This document shows positions 39,590-51,100 of a DNA stretch of 64,000 nt, in pieces; the first letter of the stretch is position 1, and each line of letters opens with the position of its first letter. This DNA is from Schistosoma mansoni (lineage: Eukaryota; Platyhelminthes; Trematoda; Strigeidida; Schistosomatidae): NCBI RefSeq assembly GCF_000237925.1, contig NC_031495.1, positions 40,018,210 to 40,082,209 of the forward strand. Reading direction: 5' to 3'. Under the pieces are notes generated by a model, which searched no databases, was not told the DNA's origin, and was given only the letters and a program-made list of their open reading frames with translations. Made by a program: the position numbers and the translations under genes.

Positions 39590-39810
39590 TAAAGTCCTCT
39601 TGGAGGTCAGTGAATTGTTTTCGTGCCACCAAGCTAAGTTTGTCTTTCAAGTCGTTAATAAAGATCGGAATCAGAAGTGGACTCAAGCTCGTTCTTTGTT
39701 GAACCCCTTATGTTGAGACTCTTCATCTCACATACATTCTGTTTACTTTGGTGCGACAGATCCTATTTTCTGGACATTTCAAGAGCTAGGATAAAGGGGG
39801 GTCAAAGAAA
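39590..39810 (-). repeat. CR1/Jockey-type LINE reverse-transcriptase fragment
   Basis: Minus-strand reading contains NRICRTKVNRMYVR, then GVQQRTSLSPLLIPIFINDL, the 'R...V...SGVPQGSVLSPLLF.IFINDL' block of CR1/Jockey non-LTR reverse transcriptases. Stops interrupt it. It begins about 240 bp outside the right palindrome arm and belongs to a different LINE clade from the RTE copies. Confidence 0.7.
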
Positions 39811-41849
39811 CCTATCTTTACAACCTCTGCTATCACAAGTACATTAGGTAGTGTCAAAGGGTTTTGGGAAACCGAGGAATACTAGATGAACTGGATTTTA
39901 TCGTCCCAACAGACTGACCAGATTTAACATTCTATGAGGATATTGGATGCACACGACCTGACTATCCTGAACCCACATTTCGCTCCATGGATGATGTTCC
40001 TTTTATCAATGCTTTCTTCAGTTTGTTCACTGAAGTCGTGAGGCTTATCCATAAGTCATTGCTTTTCTATAGTGTCCCATCGGCCACTGGTAAATTTTCG
40101 AGTTTTACCAAGCCCGAAGTGTTTCAGTTCATCGAGGCAGCTAGACCGATCGCACAGTGGTTTGACCTTGGTGTGATTATTGCAGTCAGACGTTTCACTG
40201 TAGTTGTCTGCCAGCTAGGAGGAGACGGAATTCATATCCTTGGAAGCGTTGAAACTCTCCAGTGTGGTACTGGGAAAGTGAGTATGTAGAATTTATGGTC
40301 TGAGTCCTTATTAGTATTATTATAACAATAGGCCTCCTACCAAAATTGTAAATATATCAAGATGTGACTGTCTAATCTTTAAGATCTTACGTAGAAGTCA
40401 CATCATTGTCCACACTAACTCATCGCATTGTAACAATTAACAATCTGATGCCTCATAAGTTGGAATAACGCATTTAGGCTGATGATAGGATATACTTATT
40501 ATGAACAAAAACAAGTTATACGGAATGGACATATCTGCAAGGCTGCAATGTGTCATCCGATTGAATTCAATTAATTCTTCCCACCTCCTCCATTGTTGAC
40601 CCACTCTTCGTGTTAATTGTAGAATATAAGGTTTCCCAGCCATCTCATGTTCAGCCTTGAGGATTTTTGGTTAAAAACAATACCACTTCTGATATTTCAG
40701 TTATTGGTGAGAAAACAACGGGGTCACGTTAGGCCCCAGGAGCGCGTGGTGTGCCGATTAACCCGAATAAAAAATACTACATTTACATCTCTAAATAAAT
40801 AATTCTAAAGTCCTGTAAGTCGGATGTTGAGGGTGATAGAGGAGGATGATGCGTTTTATCTTGGCGAGCGCACACCTGGCAAAAATTCACCTACATCAAC
40901 AAAATCCCTGATTCCGAGAAGTAAAAGAGAAGAGTAGCGGTACAATTGACAACCATGTGTTGGTAAAACATAGTTGCTTGTAAAAGGACAGGTTAGGTTA
41001 CGTGTATTAATAAATAGAACCGCAACAAGTCAACGGACATCTTCATACAAATCATGGGAAATGAACTCCATGTTTGAAGGGTGGTGACGAGTAAACAGGA
41101 TTCACATTGTGAAAGAAAAGTTGAAGAATAATGTAGAATGTTTGTTGGTTTTGAAAAAATAAGAGAAATATACAGTACGTAGATTTACATGTAATTCGTC
41201 ACTTTAGGCTTCATTTATTTTTTGTGTTTTCATATTATTCTCATTGAGTGCCAACCAATAAGTCTACACCTAATAAAACGACGTGGTAAAATTGAGAGAC
41301 CAACGTAAGGAAAATAACACGAGCCTAAGATGGAAAAACATCCTTAATGCCATCAAATGGTCACATTGTCATCATATGGAGAGACAGAGGCAACCAAAAT
41401 CGGACAGTCGAAGATGGGAGACCGTTGGTAGAGCAGCGTAACAGTATCACATAAGAGCATAGGACGGACCATGGGTTTCCAAACAAAATAAGTTGGTAAG
41501 GGCAAACTAGTAGTCGGAAAAGTTATGGAATCTGTTGTTTTAAGCTCAGTGAGTAACCATTTGACAATTAATGGTTAGACAGTAACAAGAATGGTAAAAA
41601 ACGAAAACCGACGGGGTAGAGATGAGGAGACACTGGTATAACCAATAGTGCTTTTGATGGAAAGTTTTTGAAAGTTTCTAACTTTTGAGAGGCATATTTA
41701 TTCAGTAGTTATGAAAAGGTGATGCGAAGTACACAACAAATGAAGAGAGAGTAATGCATGTGATTTTGTGACTATGCAATATAGAACTTAAACCATAAAA
41801 GTTATTAGAGGATGAGATATTTATGGTTATAGATATGGCCACGAAGTGC
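39811..41849. other. Unassigned stretch right of the CR1 fragment
   Basis: The plus frame 39987-40289 (MDDVPFINAFFSLFTEVVRL...) has no recognisable domain or splice context and may be opposite-strand LINE sequence. The block around 40735-40810 (GGCCCCAGGAGCGCGTGGTG, later ending in AAATAAATAA) looks like a repeat 3' end. Nothing else supported. Confidence 0.3.
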
Positions 41850-43490
41850 CGACTGGTTATTTATTCACAAGGTTAAATATTGTATGATCTGCCGTTAAAT
41901 GCAGCTTGAAGCCTTGTGAATATATGATAACTATCCTCCCCCCCCCACGAAATAGTGCATAAAAATTATGATACATATTATTTTTGTCATTCATATTAGA
42001 ATACACAAATAGATATGCATTGATATGTGTAATTAACACATGTGATTCATCCAGGCTTGATTCACCTGCGGAACCATCGAAGGAAAAACATGCATCTGCC
42101 TCATGCTCATTAGGATAATCTTCGACTTGGTTTGGATTTTCCGCCTGTGCAAACTTCACATTTGAGAAAACTGATTCTCTGATTGCTTCGGGAAATCTTG
42201 CTATTCCCTCTGGTTCATCATACCACCGACTAGGGATTCTACTCAACAAACACTGTTCGTGAGAATATCCAACACCTAATACAATAACATTACAAATGTG
42301 ACTAGAATTTAATTCATCCGGAACAGATTTGTCACATTCATTAGAGATATCTCTAGGGATAAATCCATTGTGACGACGAATAGCATTTGATATGACATCA
42401 GAATTTGATTTTTCTGAAATGTTTCCCTCAAATTTATTAAGAGTTTCATTAGAGAGTTATGGATCTACCAAAACTGAATCCGGTTTTTGATCACGATCTG
42501 ACTCATTCAGCATATTATTCTCAGAGTTGTAAAAAATTTCATCAGAAATATGTGAATTATTATGACAAACCATATATGGCACAATACCATGAGAAATCTA
42601 ACAAGAAGTCGGTTGGTTGGAAACTTTTGTCTCACACTGATTCTGGGTTTCATTCAACTCTGGACTGCTATCAGACGTTATGCCGCTTCTAGAAGTCTTG
42701 GATAAAGATAAGTGATCATTGGGAACATCAAACTTAATAGGATCACGATCGCAAATTTTAGCATGAGTTTCAGCGAAATGAACCATGGTGTTACAAACTG
42801 ACTGAATGTGTCTAGTTTTACCACATCTAAAGCATTTATAATTACGAAATATACATGAATTACATGGGTGAAACTTGTCACAGAACAGGCATTTACGAAA
42901 CTTGTGCTCACCTTCGTGAACTGTTTCACAACTCACCAATGAATTGTTATTTGAATAACCTTGATTACGTATTAGGCTGTGACGACGTAGTAAAGTAGTG
43001 GAATTCTTGATGTTGTGACAAATCTTTTCATTGAATTTTTTTGCTTTACCTCATTTGAAACTTGTATACTTTACATGGTCCAGCAGTAGTTGCTTGAAAG
43101 TTGCATAAGGGAGTGAAATCGGTTTGTCTGGACATACCAAAGTCCTTATTAAGCTGTATGCTTCTTTTCCGATGAACGTAAGGAATCGAGCCACAATATT
43201 AACATCCTCAATATCTTCCTTGGTCATAGCCCAGATTTCGAACCTCTCCATGTAATCCTCAGAAGCATTAAAATCTGAATGTGTATCCAACCATTCCATC
43301 ACAGGCTCCATCGCGACGCCAATGTGATGTATAAGAGTATTTGAATTATAGTATAAACCAGTAATCTCGGTAATAAAGCAATTTAATTGAGAAGTATTAG
43401 ATAAATAGGAACGAATGAACTGTATTTGAAATTTAAAATCAAAACAGTCATCAATACAAGGTAATCATTGGTTCATTCAAACACCATAGT
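41850..43490 (-). mobile_element. Ty3/Gypsy fossil: LTR plus gag region
   Basis: In minus-strand order: an LTR remnant (43490-43323), a gag capsid part starting MEPVMEWLDTHSDFNASED at 43311, a nucleocapsid part with a CX2C...CX4C-type knuckle (KCFRCGKTRHIQSVC, about 42790-42835), and an acidic tail to about 41857. It is broken, with several breaks, and no RT follows. Gag type and knuckle place it with Ty3/Gypsy elements; the exact schistosome family (Boudicca or Saci-like) is undecided. Confidence 0.75.
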
Positions 43491-45231
43491 TACTACCAAA
43501 AGTGGTAAAAGCCCTGGTTATTCGCGTGAATCTGGACTCAGTATTCATTGTTTGACCGAAATACATATTCCATTTTTGTACTCTTTGTCCAAATATCTAG
43601 AAAACTGGCGTATGAACTATCCAAAAAGATGTATATCACGGCTAGTTCAAAGCTAGAAAACAAAATTCAGAAAATGTGTGACGAGAACTGCTTAACTAGG
43701 TGAAATTCGAAATATTCTTAATCATTTCTTTGGCATGCCGAAAAAGACAGAAACGTTTTACAGACAAGTTCCGTCATGTGAAGCTATTCTACTATTAAAT
43801 ACCTCATCTTTTAAACGTCAGTTCAACTAATAGAAAGTGAGATCGAAAACATTTTGATAACTTCTAACGAGGATATCACCTAATAAATCTAAAGTTATGC
43901 GGAAATCTTGAGGAATTCCAGTGGTTGGTGTATATATTTTATGGTCGTGAAACCTATCTAAAACAATATTGGTAACAAATATCAACAATAAAATTCATTA
44001 ATGAGCAGCAGAATAGCACTCATTACAAGTCTATGAATAGACGCTTAAGTTTAAGAGTGAGGAAACCCAGAGTTTGGAGACAAACGGTGGCAAACTGATA
44101 TGTCCACTAAGAAATATGTAAAACACTATTTGATACTTCGCTACTTGTCTGTGAATTAAAGTTCGAGCCTATGTCAAATGATACACGGCTGATACACGGT
44201 TCTTCGTCATGGCTCAGGAGTCAGCTCAGAGTGTTTATGTGTATTTTAAGTATTACACGTTGGAATCGTAGAATGATAGTACCAAAGATTGTCCCCACTC
44301 GTCTTCTTCACTACAATGTGTCGTGCTATGAGGGATTCAAAACGGAAAATAGAGATTCAAGGCCATGAGTTTTTTAACAACTATTTCTTGGTCACTCATA
44401 GTAAATGTACAAATTATGAGAATTAATGAGGGGAATGCAAATAGTATCTAAAACTAATCACACACTCACTGTAAATATAGAATGACCATCATGGGTGAAT
44501 CTGCTCAAAGTCCAAACGTAAGAGAGATAATTTCAGTCAGAAGCTGGTATTTTCCTGTGCCTGTATAATAATTAAAAGTACTTGAATTAATGTGATAATT
44601 AATAAAACCCGAAATAGTGCAATTCGAGGCAGTTAGAAGTAGATGAGCACAAATTAGCGCTGTAAACCATCAACGTTGATGATCTGTGTCGAATGATTGG
44701 AGGCCTACTCGAGTTAGACGGGAACGGTGTAACGAACAAGCGACCAGCACCTTACGTGGGTTGCCCCATCGACGTATCAGGGGACCATGGATGCTCTGAA
44801 GACTGTACAACACAAAGGACGTTATTACAGGAATATATTAGTTAAAGTAGATACAAGTGAAAGCAGAACCACTGCCGCATGGGCCATTCCATGGCGTATA
44901 ATTAGCTGATGCGCACTCATTGTCCTTGACCTTGACGGGGATCGATGATCTGTTCTATATTTAGTGACCCAACTGCCGGATGATTCGTCTAGGGTTCAGT
45001 GACATTTCACTGGCCCTACAGCGTGTTATAGTAATCACCGGGCGATGAAGTACAAAAGAATCGTTATTTTGTACAAATATCACTGTCTCCTTCCTGAATT
45101 ATTAACCTAATGTGCTCCCAACAAACTATTTCTGAACTTTTTCGCATCCCTATTCCTAGTTCTACCCTATCAAATCATACAGCTTGATGATGAATAAATC
45201 ACCAGACAAATTAAATTAAATCAGTATAACA
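43491..45231. other. Stretch between Gypsy pieces
   Basis: Apart from the LTR relic at 44564-44670 no gene is seen. About 44690-45020 is clearly more GC-rich (for example CTCGAGTTAGACGGGAACGG), as expected for an unclassified repeat. Confidence 0.35.
44564..44670 (-). mobile_element. LTR relic, diverged
   Basis: Contains the family's ordered blocks (AAGTACTTGAATTAA, GAAATAGTGCAATT, GAGCACAAATTAGCG). Non-coding and old, lying between the two larger Gypsy pieces. Confidence 0.4.
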
Positions 45232-45740
45232 TGTGTTATAATTAGGAGTATTTGAATCATAGTATAAAATAGGAATCCTAGAAATAATGCAATTTAATCG
45301 AGAAGTACTAGGAGAACACAAACGAATGCATTGTATTGCAGCACGTTATATATTGACGTTTACTTGGGAGCGGGAGCGATCTGAAACAACAACACAACAG
45401 TCAGGACCGGTAAGTAACTGTGAAGTAAGAACGTGGTGTACTGGCACAACAGATATATTTTTGATTTTAAAACACGCGGTTCCAGTAGAAAAGGTAAAAC
45501 GTATTACAAAATAGTTTTATTCGTTGTTCTACAGGTTCATAGGGTTTGTTCCTCTTCTTCCAGTGCGTTTACTCTTTGTTGCCCTGCAATATCAGAAACA
45601 AACTTGCATTAGTAACGTCGCGTGCGATGATTTTTAATACCGTTACAGTATTTGGAATTCTAAATCAAGCAGCCATCAAGTACAAAGGAAATACTGGTTC
45701 ATTTAAACACCACATCCGCCACAGCATAAATTGGAGTCTA
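45232..45740 (-). mobile_element. LTR of Ty3/Gypsy fossil, longest copy
   Basis: Begins TGTGTTATAATTAGGAG (plus-strand view) and shares both end blocks with the copies at 13041 and 43323, which lack a central part of about 300 bp. It lies on the 3' side of the pol fragment at 46315-48100 and is probably that element's 3' LTR. Confidence 0.5.
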
Positions 45741-45774
45741 AGTGTCTGTAATCGATAGTACGTATTAAGGCCCC

Positions 45775-46305
45775 CAAATGCCTTGGTACGACCGAGGGTG
45801 GGGAGAGTCCGCTCTCCCTCTCGAAATGCTTTCACATGGCCACGCGAATATAGCCTCTGTCAGGGAAGTCCTACTCACTGCCTACTCGTGGCGGGGGTGT
45901 TGTTTACGAAATTGAGAGGACGAAAATCAAATGTCCAGTGCTTTAACCGGGTTAGTGGACACAGAAGGTTCACCTCGGGGAGTTGGAAACCCTGATTCCA
46001 AACCAATGATGCACATGGGCTCCAGTATCCTGAAGGAACAAACGGCATATGAACCAATCGTTGGTCATCGGCTACCATGAGACTGCATCTCCTCACGATG
46101 CTTTACTGCCTTGTGGACTAGACCTTCAGGTCAAAGGCTCCGGGTGTGGCACCCTAAGAAAACCACCTGCTTCAGTCTGGGCACCTGGTCAGTATCACAG
46201 CCCTCACACAAATGAAGTGAGATTTGTGAGGCGCATATTTATCTGGTGCTTCCTTGTACCAATATTTATGTGTTTAAATAAATAAATAAAAATTATCTCG
46301 TGCTT
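45775..46305 (+). repeat. SINE-like repeat with TAAA tail, longest copy
   Basis: About 530 bp, GC-rich at its 5' side (GTACGACCGAGGGTGGGGAG) and ending GCGCATATTTATCTGGTGC ... TAAATAAATAAATAAA. Shorter copies at 20135, 26660, 32470 and 35374 share its 3' part. It has no coding capacity. It separates the Gypsy pol fragment from the LTR at 45232-45740, so it probably inserted into that element. Confidence 0.65.
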
Positions 46306-48100
46306 CTTTCTTATTTAGTTCATCCTACATCTGTCCGACAGTGTATTGGATAAAGACTCTGTATTATCTAGAATGTACTCACTAGTATTAGAATTAACAA
46401 CCAGAATTGGAACAGACTCACCTGGGTCCTGGAGTTGTATTTGATCAACACGTCGGTTGTGTACACTCAAGTCCTTGATATCTAGAATTCGCACCGTAGA
46501 TTTTCCGACATTCTTCACCACAATCCTCGTGGCTGGTCAAAGATCACTTTCAAGACAATATGTAACTTCTGAAGACTCCAAACATCTCATATTCGAACGA
46601 AGAATTCATTCTTTTAATAGATTTAATGGAGTCTCTTACGTCACAGAGTGTTTAGCATTTCTATATTGAAGTAAAAATGTATCCACTCTCCTCTCCAGTT
46701 CATTAAATGTTGAAGCAGCAATAGAATCAATAGCAGTTTTCAATCTCTTGACAATATTTTCTGTCTGACCATTGAAACAAAGGTGCCTGGAAGCAGAAAA
46801 CAGATGGCTGCACCATATGCCAATCAACCAATTAGTGACTGAATCCGCAGCGGAATGAGAGCCATTATCAGTCACTAACACCATGGGAACCCCTTCTCGA
46901 CTAAACACCTTCCTTAGTGTTTGGATTGTGAAGTCAGAATTTGGTGAAGTTGTGAAAAAAACTTCGGGCCACTTAGAAAAAGAATCAGTGACTACAAGTG
47001 CATAGAATTTGTCAAGAAATGGCCCACAATAGTCTGCATGAATTCTCTGCCAGGCGTCAGAAGGTACTGGCCATGGAGTTCACTTCAAAGGTTGGTTTTT
47101 CAACTTATGATATTTTTCATAATTGTTTGCTGTACGACATACATCTGTATTTATCTCTGGCCACTAACATGTGAGTCTTGCCAAGGACTTCATTTTGTCA
47201 ACATTTAAATGTCCACTATGAAGATCTTCAAGAACAGATTTACGTAATGAAGGAGGAATAACAACACGATCTTTAAGACACAAAATACCATTAGGAGTAG
47301 TAGATAACTGATCCCGCTTTGAATAATAGACAGGAAATCTACGTTTCAGATTAGCATTCCAACCTTTCCGTTGAGCACTGAGTATACATTCAAAGTATCT
47401 ACGAGTTTCTCTAATGAGATCTTGACGTCTCAGCGGTAAAGATTGCACTAACAAACAGTCTGAAGTATTAACAAGTCTACTTTGTAATGATTGTCGAGGA
47501 ATGAAGTCAACGTGTTGATTTTGTTTGGCACTCATGTGCTGAACCGTATAGTCATAGGCACTCAAAGAAGTACTCCATAGTTGAACTATAGCAGCTGAGG
47601 AACGTGCTGAGGATTTTTCAGGATGATAAATGAACTTTAAAGCTTCATGATCAATAAAAATGGTAAACTTCTTTCCAAGTAAATATTTATGAAGTCTTTT
47701 AACAGTCCAAAACACAGCTAATGCTTCTCGCTGCGTTTGTGAATAACCTTGTTCAGTAACAGTAAGTTTGTGTGAAACACAGATAACTGGTCTACCTTCC
47801 TGTTCCAAAACTGCACCAATACCCACAGGTGATGAATCAGTAATAAGTACAGAATGTACACTAGGGGAGCAATTTCGAAGAACAGCATCACTTTGAAGAA
47901 TTTTTAGTAGACTTCGTATGCATGACTCTTGTTCCTCACCCCATTTGAATGAATTAGATGTCAAAATATTAAATAAACAGTTGGCACGACAAGAAAAATT
48001 AGGAATGAAACGGGAATAGCATTGAAGAGTACCCATTAGTGAACGTAGTTCTGCAACATTTTTTGGAGATTTTCGGAGGTTTTATAATATGTTAAGTAAG
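46306..48100 (-). mobile_element. Ty3/Gypsy fossil: end of RT, RNase H and integrase
   Basis: Minus-strand parts in order: RT thumb (YSRFIPNFS near 48010), RNase H (VLITDSSPVGIGAVLEQEG, REALAVFWTVKRLHKYLLG), an HHCC-like zinc region (HSGHLNVDKMKSLA), an integrase core (VTDNGSHSAADSV, NGQTENIVKRLK at about 46720-46880) and a small C-terminal part at 46315-46521. It is broken, with several breaks, and lacks gag, protease and most of RT. Confidence 0.85.
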
Positions 48101-51100
48101 TACAGCTACGATATTTTCCGATTTCATATAGAACTAATAGTTCAGTGAAAAGATTAACATTCATTAATGTTCAAATACATGCAACCAATCAATCATAAAG
48201 AAAATGATATGCTTATTTACTGCAATTTGTCACTGATCAGGGTTAATATATCACATAAACCATTCAACAATGTAATGTTAAACGGATAGGTTAATGGAAA
48301 AGATTATTTAACCCTTACTGACAATTTAGTTTATTCAGTTAATTAATATAGGGGGATTGTGGGGAAGAAAAGGATTTTCTACCAATCGACATTATTTAAA
48401 CAGACTTGTCTTACAATTTTACTACAACGTATATGACTGTCATATTTTATAATCAATATGCTAAACAGAATAGAACTATTTAGATAGTTCAATAACTTTT
48501 TTGGCTTTTCTAGTAAAGCTTATTTATCGGAAATTTATATATGTTATAAATGAATGGGACTATTCAGAAACATGTTTAAACTCAACATTGTCAGATGATT
48601 AAGGCAGTTCAGAAGAAAAAAACATGTTCAATTTAACGGATGAGTACAATGTGACGACATTTATACACATAAATACAAACATTTCAAAAGTAGTTGAGAA
48701 AAAAGGTCTGGTATATAAACAATATTACTATTGTTTGCTAAAACGAATAAAACTATACCTTTCTATTGAAAAAACGAGTACACAATTTAATTTTCAATCT
48801 TTATAGAGAAATTCAATTTTTGACTAATATTATGTTGTGTTAGTTAGAAACAAATTTAAATGGTTTATTCACTTTAGAAAAAAATATAACATAAATAATA
48901 AAAGAAATGAATTATCAGGGGGTAAGGGTCAAATGTAATGAGCCATTGTATTTATGCCATCCTAGAAACACGTGTTCTGTTTTATATAAAAGTTCTTATC
49001 ATTTGAATATATTTTTAATAAAGATTTTCTATGAAAAAGATACTACTAAAATATTTTGGCTTAAATATATGTTATTGTTAGGGGAATACACTAGTTATTA
49101 GAAAATAAATCGTCTAAAGATGTAGCTTATATGATTCAAAGAAGATTCTTTCTTATTTGAGATGTTATGTTTTCTGGGCTTGATGGTTTGGTCGTAACGT
49201 TTTCATTGTTTTTTAGAATAACATCATCGTGACTTAATTGAATGGGAAGTGAACTATTGGAATTTCATGACAACTAACTAACAGCTTATTCTGTTAACTT
49301 GGAATCCGGTTGGTTATTGTTTATTAACATGACTATCAGCTTAGTTTTACTTTCATTTTTCTTTATCTGTTTAGTATAAAATATTTTCAGTAAATACTGG
49401 TAATAAGTCACTAAAGTGATGGATCACTATGTGAATTATGAGTCATTTACAGTATTTGCAAACGCTATTATTATTACCTATTATTTTGTTTAGTGGCAAA
49501 TGAAATGTAAAATTTGACAGTGACTTACGTTTGATACCAGACTTATCTAAAAAGACAGGTGATGATTTTTGTAGCAGCCTGTGGTCATCAACTTTTATTC
49601 TGAACATATTCATTTTGTAAAGAGAAATTTACGGTAAATAAAACAAATTGAAGAGAAAACTATTATGAATGAACGCAATGTCGAACATTTTTTAAAACAG
49701 ATTTTCATCACGGAAGAACTTTAGCTAAGAAACCATTTAAAACTAATAAGAGCTGGACAGATTTTTCTCCCGAGTAGGGACTGTCTATTGGTGTGGACCC
49801 ATTACCTCATCAAGAGTAGAATTTGAGCCTCAGTTTTTGAGCAGTGGTTTTTTAAATCCATGAATTGTTATCAGACGCTTCATATCTTGAAATTCAATCA
49901 AATAATGAAAAATTCTGACCGTCATTCATTATTTTGCTGAGTATCTAACCGATTTACAACCCCAGTTTACTATGCTGGTAACGATTTCTCACTAAAAATA
50001 CACTATTCCTTCCTAAATCTAATCACTGTGAGATCTGAAGATCATAGATTTCGCCATTTGGGCTGTCGTATTTGTGAGCTAAGCCACAACGTAAGACGTC
50101 AAAGTCGTTCAGTTCTCTCTGGTCTATAATTCTCCTTTGGCTGATGCTTGTATATGATGTGAAAATATTTCCACTTTAATAGACTCAGTATTATTTTGAA
50201 GAAATATGTAGATTACATATTACAAGGATAGCTACTAGTGAAATTTCACCATGATATTAATTAAAGTGACTCAAATTCATTGATGTTATTAAACCTTAGT
50301 AAGCATCAATTATTTTCAAAAGGACTGGTTTCTTTCGATCTACACTAAAGTATTTACTTGCAGAATCTGTTGACACCTTTAAAAATCATCAATATATCTA
50401 TTTAATGACTGCCTCACTATCATGATATTCTAATTCTTTTATATTCATGTATCGTCTAATTAACTGGAAGTCAATCCACTATCTTCATAAAATGTTTAAA
50501 TTAACAGATTCCCCTTGAAAAAATGAGCAATTTGTGTATGATGCACCAGAAGACCATTTCTAATATTCAAGACAATTTAAATGGTCAACATGTAGTATTT
50601 TTATATAATTGAAATGTGTATCCAATTTCGGCTTTTGAGGTAATCTGATTTTCTCACCGAACACTGTAAACTATGAATCGAACTCAGTCAACTGATGTAA
50701 GCCAAAGGAAACCATATGTGTCAGAATTGCTACCATGAATGGATGTTAATACTATATAAATCTATATCCTGAATAATTTATAAATTTAGCTTGTGATCAC
50801 TTTAACCGTCTAAAGATCCCCATTATATTGAAAGACTAATATTTGAACGAGGATATTCTTTTCGATAAATTCTCTTCAGGTTCTACAATTATATATCCAA
50901 ATTAATAATCCGAAAAAAAATGATCATTTGATTGGTTGCTTTATAAATGCGTTTGGTTTGTGCTTAAGCCAGTGAAATTTAACTTAGGTCAAAATTGAAT
51001 AAATTCTTTTATATAACTGATGAGATTTTGCTCTTAGATTCAAAACAGCTTACAGTGAAGTGAATGTGTAAACTTTCTGACATAAGTTGACATAAGAACT

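Noticed and set aside
39987-40289. 100-codon plus frame MDDVPFINAFFSLFTEVV
   Set aside because: No recognisable domain, no splice signals, and it lies opposite LINE-like sequence; could be chance.
48624-49101. Small plus frames at 48.6-49.1 kb
   Set aside because: Composition follows the AT-rich background; no motif or splice context.
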